Shown: positions 15,600 through 23,204, counted from the stretch's first letter. The stretch: 36,722 nucleotides of DNA from an uncultured Clostridia bacterium (GCA_945638575.1 CALZDP010000013.1:1-36722), one strand, 5' to 3'. Numbers and translations are program-made. Notes: generated by a model not told the origin, from the letters alone.

Positions 15600-17030
15600 A
15601 TGAATGAACAGGAAATAAAAGCCGACGAAATCGCTCAAGACTTTGTCAAACGCGATTACGTTAAAGAAATAGTCGATCTATTAAGCGGCGATTTGCCCCC
15701 TTTCAAACTCAAGGAAGAACTTTCTAATTACCACGAATCGGATATTGCCGAAGTTATACCTTCCCTCTCCAAAGAAGAACGTCTTAAACTTTATAAAATC
15801 CTCGGTAACGAAGAAGTTTCCGAAATATTCGCCTATTTGGACGACGTTGAAGACTTTATCGAAGAATTGTCTTCTTCCGCCGCGGCGGACATCATCGAGG
15901 AAATGGACGCTGCCGACGCTTTGGACGTTTTGGACGAACTTGACGATGATAAGCGTGAAGAAATTATCGGACTTATGGACGAGGACGCCGCTAAGGACAT
16001 TCAACTTATCGACGCTTACGACGAAACCTTAATAGGTTCGCAAATGAGCACGAACTTTGTAACCATTCGCGATACCGACACCATAAAGCAAGCCACCAAA
16101 AGCGTTATCGAGCAAGCCGCCGAAAACGACAATATTTCCACCGTTTACGTGGTAAAAGCCGATGACCAAACCTACTGCGGCGCCACCACTTTAAGAGATT
16201 TGGTTGTTGCAAGAAACAACGTAAACCTTGCGGACATTACCGTTACCGCTTACCCTTATTTTTACGCCGACGAACCTATCGCCGACTGTATCGAAGAGTT
16301 AAAAAACCTGTCCGAAGATTCCATCCCGATACTTTCCAAAGACAATAAGATTTTAGGCGTTATTACGGGCGCGGAACTTGTTGACGTAGTTGATCAAGAA
16401 CTCGGCGACGACTACGCAAAACTCGCAGGTCTTACCGCCGAAGAAGATTTAAACGAACCTATCTTTAAATCGGTTAAAAAACGTATTCCTTGGCTTATGA
16501 TACTTATGGGGCTTGGACTTATTGTTTCCACCGTGGTCGGGCTTTTTGACCCCATAATTACCGCGATACCGTTGCTGTTTTCCTTCCAGACCATGATTTT
16601 CGATATGTCCGGTAACAGCGGTACGCAAAGTTTGGCTGTTACAATAAGGGTTATTACCGCCGAAGATTTGACGGGCAAGGAAAGATTCAAATTCGTGTTT
16701 AAGGAACTACGCGTCGGGCTTATGAACGGCTTGATACTTTGCGTTATCGCCTTTTTGATAACTTCCTTTTACCTTATCGTTTTAAAACAAACCCCCATGA
16801 CCAACGGCTTGGCTGTCGCAGGTTGCGTAGGGATTTCCATTACCACGGCAATGATATTTTCAAGCCTTGGCGGAACACTGCTTCCGATGTTCTTTAAAAA
16901 AATAAAAATAGATCCGGCTGTTGCGTCCGGTCCTATGATTACAACCTTAAACGACCTTATCGCCGCCGTTGTCTATTACGGGCTTGCTTACCTACTTATA
17001 ATAAAAGCCTTTGGTCTATACGTAATGTAG
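15600..17030 (+). CDS. mgtE: Magnesium transporter MgtE
   Basis: MgtE is a homodimeric Mg2+ channel gated by cytosolic Mg2+. The start is ATG 15600 after AAGGAGGG; an upstream in-frame TTG at 15543 lacks a ribosome binding site. The 476-residue product has the family order: an acidic N-domain (EEMDAADALDVLDELDDDKR repeats), two CBS domains (GSQMSTNFVTIRDTDT... and ITVTAYPYFYADEP...ILGVITGAELVDVV), the connecting plug helix, and five membrane helices. Conserved membrane signatures are DMSGNSGTQSLAV and DPAVASGPMITTLNDLIAA. No M-box riboswitch is visible in the 110 nt after the previous terminator, only a small hairpin AAATCC/GGATTT near the ribosome binding site. Gating by the CBS domains is known for the family. 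Confidence 0.96.
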   Translation: MNEQEIKADEIAQDFVKRDYVKEIVDLLSGDLPPFKLKEELSNYHESDIAEVIPSLSKEERLKLYKILGNEEVSEIFAYLDDVEDFIEELSSSAAADIIEEMDAADALDVLDELDDDKREEIIGLMDEDAAKDIQLIDAYDETLIGSQMSTNFVTIRDTDTIKQATKSVIEQAAENDNISTVYVVKADDQTYCGATTLRDLVVARNNVNLADITVTAYPYFYADEPIADCIEELKNLSEDSIPILSKDNKILGVITGAELVDVVDQELGDDYAKLAGLTAEEDLNEPIFKSVKKRIPWLMILMGLGLIVSTVVGLFDPIITAIPLLFSFQTMIFDMSGNSGTQSLAVTIRVITAEDLTGKERFKFVFKELRVGLMNGLILCVIAFLITSFYLIVLKQTPMTNGLAVAGCVGISITTAMIFSSLGGTLLPMFFKKIKIDPAVASGPMITTLNDLIAAVVYYGLAYLLIIKAFGLYVM

Positions 17031-17034
17031 TTTT

Positions 17035-17245
17035 CGCCCGTTAACCAACCTTGTTTGTCGGGCGGAATATTACGCTCTTGCAACCTTAAATGAAAATTTA
17101 AATCGCTTCGTTGATGAAGAATTGAAACAAGTTTTCTATCAAATTTTTATATAATTACTCAAATACCGCAATTCTTAATTCTTATTTCTTATTTCTTAAT
17201 TGAAGGGCACAAAGTGCCCGTTAACGGGCTTATAGGCGGACTTTT
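17035..17245. repeat. Cluster of inverted repeats downstream of mgtE
   Basis: The gap 17031-17328 holds no gene. It contains hairpin CGCCCG/CGGGCG (17035-17064) without a T-run, an A/T-rich run of CTTATTT repeats (about 17173-17202), hairpin GGGCAC/GTGCCC (17205-17219), and a perfect palindrome GCCCGTTAACGGGC (17216-17229). The palindrome leads straight into one copy of the dispersed repeat (17222-17245). The stacking of palindromes suggests a repeat insertion site or the remnant of a small non-autonomous element. Confidence 0.55.
17222..17245 (-). repeat. Dispersed repeat copy 1 (core CCGCCTATAAGCCCGTTA)
   Basis: These 24 bases are identical to 17673-17696 inside ogt. Reverse-strand core: AAGTCCGCCTATAAGCCCG. 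Related copies are at 13093-13111 (19 identical), 24730-24747 (18 identical) and 23271-23289 (one mismatch). A shortened form follows the nusG stop (about 20967-20985). Confidence 0.7.
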
Positions 17246-17267
17246 ATGAATTTTGGCGACATTTACT

Positions 17268-17299
17268 AAAAAACCCACACTGAAAAGTGCGGGTTTTTT
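17268..17299 (-). terminator. Terminator of the nitroreductase-ogt operon
   Basis: On the reverse strand ACCCGCACT pairs with AGTGTGGGT (one G-U) around a TTTC loop, then TTTTTT. The G-U pair becomes an A-C mismatch on the other strand, so it is directional for the reverse strand. Confidence 0.8.
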
Positions 17300-17328
17300 A
17301 GATTGTCATCGTTAATTTTGTTAATCTT

Positions 17329-17799
17329 TTATAATTTATAGGGTATACCTTCGTGATTTAAAAGCCATATTTTTTTATCGAGTCCGGCAGAAAAACCCGT
17401 TAAAGATTTATCTTTACCTAAAACCCTATGACACGGAATAACAATTAAAATTTCATTTTTACCGACGGCACCGCCGACAGCCTGCGCACAAGGGTTTTTT
17501 GCAAAGACTTTGCATGCAATATCTTTATAGGTGGTAAAAGCGCCGTATGGGACTTTAATCAGTTCGTTGTAGACCTTTAGTCGGAATTCTGTTCCAACAG
17601 GCGCAATTTTAAAGTTCGGCGCAGTAGGCGTACCTTTAAAATAATTATCTAAATATCTGTAAACTTGCTCGATAACGGGCTTATAGGCGGACTTTTGCGA
17701 TATCTCGGGTAACGGAAGATTGGTAGAAAGATTTACTAAACTATCATCTACTATACCGATATAAAGTTTGCCTAACGGCGATAAATATTCGTAAACCAT
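17329..17799 (-). CDS. ogt: Methylated-DNA--[protein]-cysteine S-methyltransferase
   Basis: This suicide enzyme moves a methyl group from O6-methylguanine in DNA to its own Cys. The acceptor motif IPCHRVLG is intact (Cys123), preceded by QAVGGAVGKNEILIV and followed by LTGFSAGLDKKIWLLNHEGI, all typical. The true start is ATG 17799 (MVYEYLSPLGKLYIG), giving 156 residues; longer in-frame starts run into the upstream gene. The ATG overlaps the stop of the nitroreductase gene (TAATG) and has no ribosome binding site, so translation is probably coupled. Bases 17673-17696 are a copy of the dispersed repeat, encoding the in-frame sequence SAYKPVI near residues 37-42 in the poorly conserved N-terminal domain. 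That is an unusual case of a repeat accommodated in a reading frame. Confidence 0.95.
   Translation of the reverse strand: MVYEYLSPLGKLYIGIVDDSLVNLSTNLPLPEISQKSAYKPVIEQVYRYLDNYFKGTPTAPNFKIAPVGTEFRLKVYNELIKVPYGAFTTYKDIACKVFAKNPCAQAVGGAVGKNEILIVIPCHRVLGKDKSLTGFSAGLDKKIWLLNHEGIPYKL
17673..17696 (-). repeat. Dispersed repeat copy 2, inside ogt
   Basis: Identical over 24 bases to 17222-17245. It lies in the N-terminal domain of Ogt and keeps the frame open. Confidence 0.7.
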
Positions 17800-18293
17800 T
17801 ATTTTTTGTAGTAATGTATTCTTGCTTGGTCGTATCTTGAAGTCTGTTTGATATCGGTTTTCGGGTGTCCTAAGGCTATTAAGCAAAATGGCTTAGCGTT
17901 GGGGATTTTACCAAAAATATCCTCAATTAAAGACATTCTGTCCTCTTTAGGGGCAATTCCCATCCAAACAGCGCCCAAATTTAACGCTGTGGCTTCTAAC
18001 AAACAGTTTTCCGCACAAGCGCCCATATCCTGCATGGTAAACATAGGATGACTGACCGTTTCACGATAATATAACACCAACAGGGCTTGCGCCGTTTTTA
18101 GACTCCTTGCATAACCGCCTGTTTCGGCTAAACTTCTGATAACGGCTAAATCTTTGCATACCAAAAACTCCCATGGCTGTTGATTTACGGCAGAAGGCGC
18201 TTGCATACCTGCACGCAAAATCATTTCTATATCGCTGTCCGCAACCGCTTCTTCGGTAAATTCTCGCACGCTTACACGCTTAAAAATCGACAT
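17799..18293 (-). CDS. Nitroreductase-family FMN protein
   Basis: The 164-residue protein shows the nitroreductase signatures RVSVREF (6-12), contacting FMN phosphate, and APSAVNQQPWEFLV (32-45). Later come DMGACAENCLLEATALNLGA, then WMGI and the end motif FCLIALGHPKTDI. The family are FMN homodimers using NAD(P)H to reduce nitro groups, flavins or quinones; the short length fits the minimal subgroup common in anaerobes. The true substrate is unknown. GGGGA precedes ATG 18293. It is first in a two-gene unit with ogt, joined by a TAATG overlap. A stress-related pairing (reductive detoxification with alkylation repair) is plausible but inferred. Confidence 0.9.
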   Translation of the reverse strand: MSIFKRVSVREFTEEAVADSDIEMILRAGMQAPSAVNQQPWEFLVCKDLAVIRSLAETGGYARSLKTAQALLVLYYRETVSHPMFTMQDMGACAENCLLEATALNLGAVWMGIAPKEDRMSLIEDIFGKIPNAKPFCLIALGHPKTDIKQTSRYDQARIHYYKK

Positions 18294-18388
18294 AAATTCA
18301 ATCCCCTTTTATAATTTATATATTGATATTGTACCATAAAAAACACTAAAATGAAAGAAATATTTAAAAAAAACTAAGTTCGGACACT

Positions 18389-18429
18389 AAAAAATGCACT
18401 GCAAAAAAACTTTTGCAGTGCATTTTTTA
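18389..18429 (-). terminator. Terminator after rplL
   Basis: A perfect 13-bp stem, ATGCACTGCAAAA (18394-18406) with TTTTGCAGTGCAT (18411-18423), is flanked by T-runs on both strands. It ends the ribosomal-protein operon directly after rplL, with no rpoB following. Confidence 0.9.
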
Positions 18430-18438
18430 AATAGAAAA

Positions 18439-18810
18439 TTATTCCATAACAGCGGTAGCGCCGGCTTCTTTGAACTTAGCAACCATCTTTTCCGCTTCGT
18501 CTTTAGCAACAGCTTCCTTAACGGTACCGAGTTTTTCAACGAGGTTCTTTGCTTCAACAAGGCCTAAACCTGTGAGTTCACGAACAACTTTGATAACGCC
18601 GATTTTGTTAGCGCCGAAGTCTTTTAATACTACGTTGAATTCAGTCTTTTCTTCCTGAGCAGGAGCAGCAGCGGCAGCGGGAGCAGCAGCAACAGCTACG
18701 GGAGCAGCAGCGCTTACGCCGAATTCTTCTTCTAAAGCCTTAACGAGTTCGTTAAGTTCTAAAACTGTCATACTCTTAATTTCTTCAATAAATTTTGCAA
18801 CATCAGCCAT
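18439..18810 (-). CDS. rplL: 50S ribosomal protein L7/L12
   Basis: The 123-residue stalk protein binds L10 in dimers and recruits translation factors. The N-terminal dimerisation domain ([20 protein letters not shown]) is followed by an Ala/Pro-rich hinge (about 33-51). The C-terminal factor-binding domain shows [39 protein letters not shown] and the final EEAGA-like [12 protein letters not shown]. Length and order are normal. CGGAGG lies before ATG 18810. It is last in the rpmG-to-rplL series and is followed at once by a strong terminator. Confidence 0.98.
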   Translation of the reverse strand: MADVAKFIEEIKSMTVLELNELVKALEEEFGVSAAAPVAVAAAPAAAAAPAQEEKTEFNVVLKDFGANKIGVIKVVRELTGLGLVEAKNLVEKLGTVKEAVAKDEAEKMVAKFKEAGATAVME

Positions 18811-18856
18811 TTTAAAATTCCTCCGTTTATTTTATGTTTTTAGATTTTTGATTTTT

Positions 18857-19378
18857 TTAGGCTTTTTTTTCAGCGATGGCATTGAGCGCGATAACTAACT
18901 TGCGCGTAATACCTGAAAGTGCACCAACGAAGTTGGAGATAGGCGCCTGCATGGAACCGAGCATCTTTGCGATAAGTTCTTCTCTCGAAGGCATAGCGGA
19001 CAATGCTTTGACTCCGTTTACGTCGATGTAAGCACCGTCAACGTAAGCGCTCTTAACCGAAATTTTGTCATTATACTTTTTGCATGCTTCACAAACGACT
19101 TTTGCGGCTGCCGTTTCATCGCTACCGAAAGCGACTGCGGTAGGGCCGTTTAAATCTTCGTCAAAGCAAGTGATACCGAGTTCATTGAAAGCCTTTCTGA
19201 CCATCGTGTTCTTTAAAACACGGTATTTGCAGTTTGCTTTACGGAAAGCATTACGGAATTCCGTATCTTCACTTACCGTTAAGCCTTTGTAGTTTACGAA
19301 AACTACGCTTTTTGCGGCTTGAATCTCTGACTTGATATCTTCAACAACTTGTTTTTTGTTTTCAATATTTTGAGACAA
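18857..19378 (-). CDS. rplJ: 50S ribosomal protein L10
   Basis: The 173-residue stalk base protein carries L7/L12 dimers and autoregulates its operon by binding its own leader. The start is TTG 19378 (TTG TCT CAA), because AGGAGGG lies 8 nt upstream and the sequence after it (MSQNIENKKQVVEDI) fits L10. Conserved features are the opening KKQVVEDIKSEIQAAKSVVF, VNYKGLTVSED, FRKANCKYRVLKNTMVRKA, LNGPTAVAFG and the L7/L12-binding helix at the C-terminus. It lies 46 bp upstream of rplL and is preceded by the L10 leader with an attenuator. Confidence 0.97.
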   Translation of the reverse strand: MSQNIENKKQVVEDIKSEIQAAKSVVFVNYKGLTVSEDTEFRNAFRKANCKYRVLKNTMVRKAFNELGITCFDEDLNGPTAVAFGSDETAAAKVVCEACKKYNDKISVKSAYVDGAYIDVNGVKALSAMPSREELIAKMLGSMQAPISNFVGALSGITRKLVIALNAIAEKKA

Positions 19379-19399
19379 GATGGAAACCCTCCTATAATT

Positions 19400-19545
19400 A
19401 TTTTAAGTAAAAGACGAAAAACGCCTTCGCCGAAGTACGACGAAGGCGCGATAAAATAAGCGTCTTAATTTACGTACCTCGGCAGGTGCCTGATAACAGG
19501 ACTTAAAACCGGCTTCTTCGGCTATTTTTTTAACAAGACTATTTT
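19400..19545 (-). ncRNA. L10 (rplJL) leader
   Basis: The rplA-rplJ gap on the reverse strand holds the expected L10-binding leader. A run GAAGAAGCCGGTTTTAAG is followed by CCTGTTATCAGGCACCTGCC and GAGGTACG, the kink-turn/helix pattern typical of Firmicutes rplJ leaders, and then by an intrinsic terminator. L10 (with L7/L12) binding to such leaders represses the operon. Pairing beyond the motifs was not computed. Confidence 0.8.
19413..19450 (-). terminator. Attenuator within the L10 leader
   Basis: On the reverse strand CGCCTTCG (19441-19448) pairs with CGAAGGCG (19422-19429), followed by TTTTTCGTC. It lies between the L10-binding part and the rplJ ribosome binding site, so excess L10 could promote early termination. 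Confidence 0.8.
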
Positions 19546-19586
19546 AACAAATACCGTTTATATAGTCAAGTATTTTTTGTTATGAA

Positions 19587-20276
19587 TTAAGAGTTTTTGT
19601 TAAGAACTTTTACGCCGGGGCCCATGGTGGAAGCCAAGTTAACCGATTTAATGTACTGACCTTTTGCAGCAGCCGGTTTAGCCTTAACGATTGCTTCGTA
19701 TAAAGCGGTATAGTTTTCAACAAGTTTTTCTTTGCCGAAAGACTTTTTGCCGATGGGGCAGTGAATAATGGCGGATTTGTCGAGCCTATATTCAACTTTA
19801 CCGGCTTTGACGTCGTGAATAGCCTTCTGAACGTCCATGGTAACAGTACCGGACTTCGGGTTAGGCATTAAACCTTTAGGACCTAAAAGTTTACCGATTC
19901 TACCAACAACACCCATCATATCGGGGGTGGTGATTACAACGTCGAAATCGAACCAACTTTCCTTTTGAATTTTAGCGACCATTTCTTCTGCGCCAACGTA
20001 ATCGGCACCGGCAGCGGTGGCTAAGTCAGCCTTTTCGCCTTTTGCGATAACCAAAACCTTAACCGATTTACCTGTACCGTTAGGAAGAACGAGAACGCCC
20101 CTGACCTGTTGATCCGCCTGTTTGGGATCAACGCCCAATTTAACGTGAAGTTCTATGGTTTCATCGAATTTTGCTTTAGCGGTGGATAAAACGATATCCA
20201 TTGCTTCGCCGACTTCGTATGCTTTTGAACGGTCATAAGACTTTCTGCTGTCAACGTATTTTTTACCGTATTTCAT
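19587..20276 (-). CDS. rplA: 50S ribosomal protein L1
   Basis: The 229-residue L1 binds 23S rRNA at the L1 stalk and represses translation by binding the L11-L1 mRNA. Signatures include [65 protein letters not shown] and the end [22 protein letters not shown] precedes ATG 20276. It is preceded by rplK and followed by the L10 leader. Length is normal. Confidence 0.98.
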   Translation of the reverse strand: MKYGKKYVDSRKSYDRSKAYEVGEAMDIVLSTAKAKFDETIELHVKLGVDPKQADQQVRGVLVLPNGTGKSVKVLVIAKGEKADLATAAGADYVGAEEMVAKIQKESWFDFDVVITTPDMMGVVGRIGKLLGPKGLMPNPKSGTVTMDVQKAIHDVKAGKVEYRLDKSAIIHCPIGKKSFGKEKLVENYTALYEAIVKAKPAAAKGQYIKSVNLASTMGPGVKVLNKNS

Positions 20277-20334
20277 ATAATTTAATCCTCCTCGTGGTTA
20301 AACGGATTATATGCTAACCCTCCCACGTTATTTA

Positions 20335-20760
20335 TTATTCCTCGACGGTGATGCCCATACTGCGCGCAGTACCGGCGATCATGCTCATGCAGGCTTCCAA
20401 AGAAGCGGCATTGGTGTCAACCATCTTAACCTTAGCGATTTCTTCAACCTGAGCCTTAGTAAGTTTTGCAACTTTAACTTTGTTGGGCGTCGCACTTGCG
20501 GATTCGATGCCGCAAGCCTTTTTGATTAAAACGGGTGCAGGTGGCGTCTTAAGAATAAATGTGAATGAACGATCTTGATAAATAGTAATTACTACAGGAA
20601 TGATAAGACCTGCTTGATTTTGCGTCTTAGCATTGAATTCCTTAGTAAAGCCCGGAATGTTGATACCGTAAGGGCCGAGCGTGGAACCTACCGGAGGACC
20701 CGGGGTTGCTTTTGCAGCGGGTAATTGAAGTTTAACAACAGCCGTAACTTTTTTTGCCAT
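20335..20760 (-). CDS. rplK: 50S ribosomal protein L11
   Basis: The 141-residue L11 binds the GTPase-associated region of 23S rRNA. The start is ATG 20760 ([15 protein letters not shown]) after GGAGG; an upstream in-frame ATG at 20802 would extend through the L1-binding leader and is rejected. Conserved features are [15 protein letters not shown] [46 protein letters not shown], and the C-terminal rRNA-binding part ending in [18 protein letters not shown]. It starts the L11-L1 pair 220 bp after nusG. Confidence 0.98.
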   Translation of the reverse strand: MAKKVTAVVKLQLPAAKATPGPPVGSTLGPYGINIPGFTKEFNAKTQNQAGLIIPVVITIYQDRSFTFILKTPPAPVLIKKACGIESASATPNKVKVAKLTKAQVEEIAKVKMVDTNAASLEACMSMIAGTARSMGITVEE

Positions 20761-20774
20761 ATATTTACCTCCAT

Positions 20775-20830
20775 ATACGTGGTATAAACAAGGCATCATC
20801 AAAAAAATTTAATGCCTCTCCCACAACGTC
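20775..20830 (-). promoter_or_regulatory. L1-binding site in the rplK-rplA leader
   Basis: Reverse strand: GTGGGAG, then a hairpin AGGCAT...ATGCCT, then TTTATACCAC. GTGG (20821-20824) pairs with CCAC (20779-20782), reproducing the GUGGGAG / AAUACCAC asymmetric loop of the 23S rRNA L1 site. L1 should bind here and repress L11-L1 translation. A separate perfect hairpin, CGTCGTT/AACGACG (20827-20844), stands just upstream. Confidence 0.75.
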
Positions 20831-20871
20831 GTTAAAAAACGACGGTTTAAACTTATAATATAATATTGATA

Positions 20872-20900
20872 GCGCGCACGCGTGTGCGTATACGCGCGTG
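20872..20900. repeat. 29-bp alternating purine-pyrimidine tract
   Basis: Every base alternates purine and pyrimidine from 20872 to 20900 (GCGCGCACGCGTGTGCG, then TATACGCGCGTG), containing the palindrome GCGTATACGC. Such CG/CA-rich tracts favour Z-DNA under negative supercoiling. It is strongly G+C-rich in an otherwise A+T-rich gap between nusG and rplK. Confidence 0.8.
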
Positions 20901-20981
20901 AAATCGGAAAGAAAAACTTATCGCCTTGAAAATTTGGGCGATTAAAAGAATTTAAAACTCTTTTTAAAACGCCTATACCCG

Positions 20982-21515
20982 TTAGGCTTCCTCATTGATT
21001 CTTTCAAGTTCGATAAAACTTAACTCAACGCTGGTTTCCCTGCCAAAGACTTCCACTTTAACGCTCGCCTTTTGGTTTTCGGGCTGCAAGGTTTCGACAA
21101 CGCCTATCATACCGGCAAGCGCGCCGGAAACGATTTTAACGTTATCGCCCACTTTGATATCTACGTTTTCAACCCAATCGTCAAGACGCAAACGCTTAAC
21201 CTCGTCCGGAGTAAGCGGAGCAGGACGCCCCATAGGACCAACGAAGCCCGTTACGCCACGGGTATTTGTAATCAAAAACCAGAGGTCGTTATTATAAATC
21301 ATCTTTAAAAAGACGTAAGTAGGAAACTTCTTTCTTTTGACGTACTTCTTCTTACCGTCTTTTTCTTCGATTGTTTCTTCCTCCGGTATTCTGATCTCGT
21401 AAATCGTGTCGCCAAGGTTATTGTTTTCAATAAGCCTTTTTAAACCTTCCTCAACGATAGCCTCGTAACCGGAATAGGTATGAAGCACATACCATTTTGC
21501 ATTTTCAGCGCCCAT
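20982..21515 (-). CDS. nusG: Transcription termination/antitermination protein NusG
   Basis: The 177-residue protein has the NGN domain (AKWYVLHTYSGYEAIVEEGL at about 6-25, FPTYVFLKM, NTRGVTGFVG) and a C-terminal KOW domain (VGDNVKIVSGALAGMIGVV, then FGRETSVELSFIELER). NusG binds RNA polymerase and affects pausing, Rho and coupling to the ribosome. AGGTG precedes ATG 21515, and secE lies 9 bp upstream. Gene order rpmG-secE-nusG-rplK is the usual one. Confidence 0.98.
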   Translation of the reverse strand: MGAENAKWYVLHTYSGYEAIVEEGLKRLIENNNLGDTIYEIRIPEEETIEEKDGKKKYVKRKKFPTYVFLKMIYNNDLWFLITNTRGVTGFVGPMGRPAPLTPDEVKRLRLDDWVENVDIKVGDNVKIVSGALAGMIGVVETLQPENQKASVKVEVFGRETSVELSFIELERINEEA

Positions 21516-21524
21516 TTAAAACAC

Positions 21525-21788
21525 CTATTTGCCGACTACTTTTAAAAGTTCGGTTAAGCCGAAGTCTATAGCCGTAACTACTACGAGGAAAAACAAAACC
21601 ACTGCGAGTACAACGCCGGTTTGTTTTAACACCTTTGAAAACTTAGGCCAAGTAACTTTTTTGAGTTCGGAAGCCATTCCTGAAAATTTGTTTTTAATCC
21701 AATGACCGAATCTTTTGAAAACATTGGGTTTTTTAGTCTTTTTTGCAGATTTTACAGGTTGGTTCTTTTTGTTTTTATTTTCTTCCAT
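21525..21788 (-). CDS. secE: Preprotein translocase subunit SecE
   Basis: The 87-residue protein has a Lys-rich N-terminal extension (about 1-35), the amphipathic helix with SELKKVTWPKFSKVLKQT (the family's conserved ELKKVxWPxxxE region) and a single membrane helix (GVVLAVVLFFLVVVTAIDFG). SecE clamps SecY in the secretion channel. GAGGTG precedes ATG 21788. It lies between rpmG and nusG. The N-terminus is longer and more basic than in the minimal Firmicutes SecE. Confidence 0.96.
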   Translation of the reverse strand: MEENKNKKNQPVKSAKKTKKPNVFKRFGHWIKNKFSGMASELKKVTWPKFSKVLKQTGVVLAVVLFFLVVVTAIDFGLTELLKVVGK

Positions 21789-21841
21789 AATTCACCTCGA
21801 AAATTCCCTGATGGGTAAGCGATACTTAAGCGATGCTTAAC

Positions 21842-22003
21842 TTATTTAGTTTCTTTGTGCTGAGTATGCTTTTTGCAGAACGGGCAATATTTACTAAGCT
21901 CGATTCTGTCCGGAGTGTTCTTTTTGTTTTTGTATACGTCGTAATTCCTTTGATTGCATTCTGTGCATGCCAACGTAATTCTTGTTCTTACACCCTTTGC
22001 CAT
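21842..22003 (-). CDS. rpmG: 50S ribosomal protein L33
   Basis: This 53-residue gene reads [20 protein letters not shown], continues through [20 protein letters not shown] and ends [13 protein letters not shown]. Four Cys (C13, C16, C40, C43) form the zinc-binding form of L33. AGGAAGG lies before ATG 22003. It stands 53 bp upstream of secE, the usual position in Firmicutes. It is first in the operon, behind a consensus promoter. Confidence 0.97.
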   Translation of the reverse strand: MAKGVRTRITLACTECNQRNYDVYKNKKNTPDRIELSKYCPFCKKHTQHKETK

Positions 22004-22052
22004 ATTATTTGCCTTCCTAAAAAATTAACACCCCCACTCGGAGTGCTAAAGT

Positions 22053-22081
22053 ATTTTACTATATTATATATAACTTGTCAA
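22053..22081 (-). promoter_or_regulatory. Promoter of the rpmG-secE-nusG operon
   Basis: On the reverse strand TTGACA (22076-22081), a 17-nt spacer and TAAAAT (22053-22058). The rest of the gap 22004-22361 holds no gene or tRNA: only the terminator of the next gene and an imperfect AAAGCC/GGGCTTT inverted repeat near 22147-22175. Confidence 0.8.
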
Positions 22082-22299
22082 GTGTTTTTTGCGATATTTG
22101 CAAATTTTTTAAATTACTTAAAATTGCACGCATATTATAATATTAAAGCCCGATTTTCGCACTCGGCTTTACCTTTTGATATAAAGCCGTATATCTTAAC
22201 TGTTCGGCATATTTGCAAACTGTAAAAAGACTGTAAGCACGGCTTATCCCGTAACCCGTTTGGCACACCCTAACGTCGGCAGACAATATTAAATTTTTG

Positions 22300-22336
22300 A
22301 TTACAAATAAAGGGCGCGAATTTTCGCACCCTTTAA
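22300..22336 (-). terminator. Terminator of the gene at 22362
   Basis: On the reverse strand AAAGGGTGCGAA (22323-22334) pairs with TTCGCGCCCTTT (22309-22320), including one G-U, and is followed by ATTTGTAAT. The T-run is short but the stem is 12 bp. Confidence 0.65.
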
Positions 22337-22361
22337 ATAATCATTAAAATTAGTCAACCGA

Positions 22362-23138
22362 TTATTCGGTTACTTCTTCGGCGGACGCTTCGTCCATGGT
22401 AACAGCGGTTTCTTCTAAGTCATCATCGCCCAACTTGGCAAGTTTTTTAGCCTCGCGTTCGGCAAGGAAGTCTTCGATAACTTGCATGGAGTCAACTTCG
22501 ACAAACTTCTTGTTTTCGACAAGACCGTATTTTGCGGCGCATTGGTCGATAAGAATCTTCGCATACCTTACCGCACGACCGGACTTGATACGGAGCATTA
22601 CGGGAACGGTTTCATAAGTAACCTTATCGCGCATGTCTTTGCATCTGAACTTAGGATCGACTTCGCTGATATCCATATTGAGATACAACTTCAAAGTCTT
22701 GCCTGCAACCGAAAGTTTAACGAACTGCAAACGACCTTGGTTGATGGATTCAAACTTTTTGGAAATCCTTGCTTTAAGTTTTTTGAATCTTAAAGCGTAG
22801 TTCTTAACTTCGTCGTATCTGTCCTGAATGACTTCGTCTGCCGCAGCCATCTTTTGAGCGAAGTTTTTATTAACGTATTTAGGAGCCGGAACAGTTCCGA
22901 TAGCAACTGCCGCCGCGGCAACTTCCGCTGCGGGCGTTTCGGGTTCGGCAACCTCTTCGGTTTCCGCAGCCGCTTCGACAACGGGTTCCGCTACTTCGAC
23001 AACGGGTTCCGCCGCTTCTTCATAAGAAGGCGTGGACGTGGCTTCTTCGGGTGCTTCTACCGGTACCGGACGACCTTCGTCATCAACTTCAAGTTCTTCA
23101 ACGATCGCTAAAAATCTTCTTTTTAATTCGCCTTCCAT
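22362..23138 (-). CDS. Conserved Clostridia domain protein with acidic linker, unknown function
   Basis: The 258-residue protein has an Ala/Glu/Pro/Val-rich N-terminal part (about 10-85, with the repeat AEPVVEVAEPVVEAAAE). A conserved domain follows: KMAAADEVIQDRYDEVKNYA, LRFKKLKARISKKFESINQG, RLQFVKLSVAGKTLKLYLNM, then DISEVDPKF, VPVMLRIKSGRAVRYAKILI and the end KYGLVENKK. I have seen this basic domain in many Firmicutes proteins, often next to zinc ribbons or low-complexity linkers, but no function is established. The C-terminus is again acidic. It has no membrane segment. It has a TTGATA-17-TATAAT promoter and its own terminator, so it is a single-gene unit beside the ribosomal operon. The basic core with acidic flanks could bind nucleic acid or ribosomes; that is speculation. 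Confidence 0.8.
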   Translation of the reverse strand: MEGELKRRFLAIVEELEVDDEGRPVPVEAPEEATSTPSYEEAAEPVVEVAEPVVEAAAETEEVAEPETPAAEVAAAAVAIGTVPAPKYVNKNFAQKMAAADEVIQDRYDEVKNYALRFKKLKARISKKFESINQGRLQFVKLSVAGKTLKLYLNMDISEVDPKFRCKDMRDKVTYETVPVMLRIKSGRAVRYAKILIDQCAAKYGLVENKKFVEVDSMQVIEDFLAEREAKKLAKLGDDDLEETAVTMDEASAEEVTE

Positions 23139-23204
23139 AAAAATAAACCTCTCTTACACAGAAAATACGGCGGTCTAAGTTTAATAAACTCCTACACATT
23201 TAGT

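Noticed and set aside
20761..20802. Longer start for rplK
   Set aside because: The extension is encoded by the L1-binding leader, and L11 proteins begin at MAKKV after the clear GGAGG.
22082..22300. tRNA (for example Trp) near secE/nusG
   Set aside because: No T-loop GTTCRANNC with matching acceptor stem was found on either strand.
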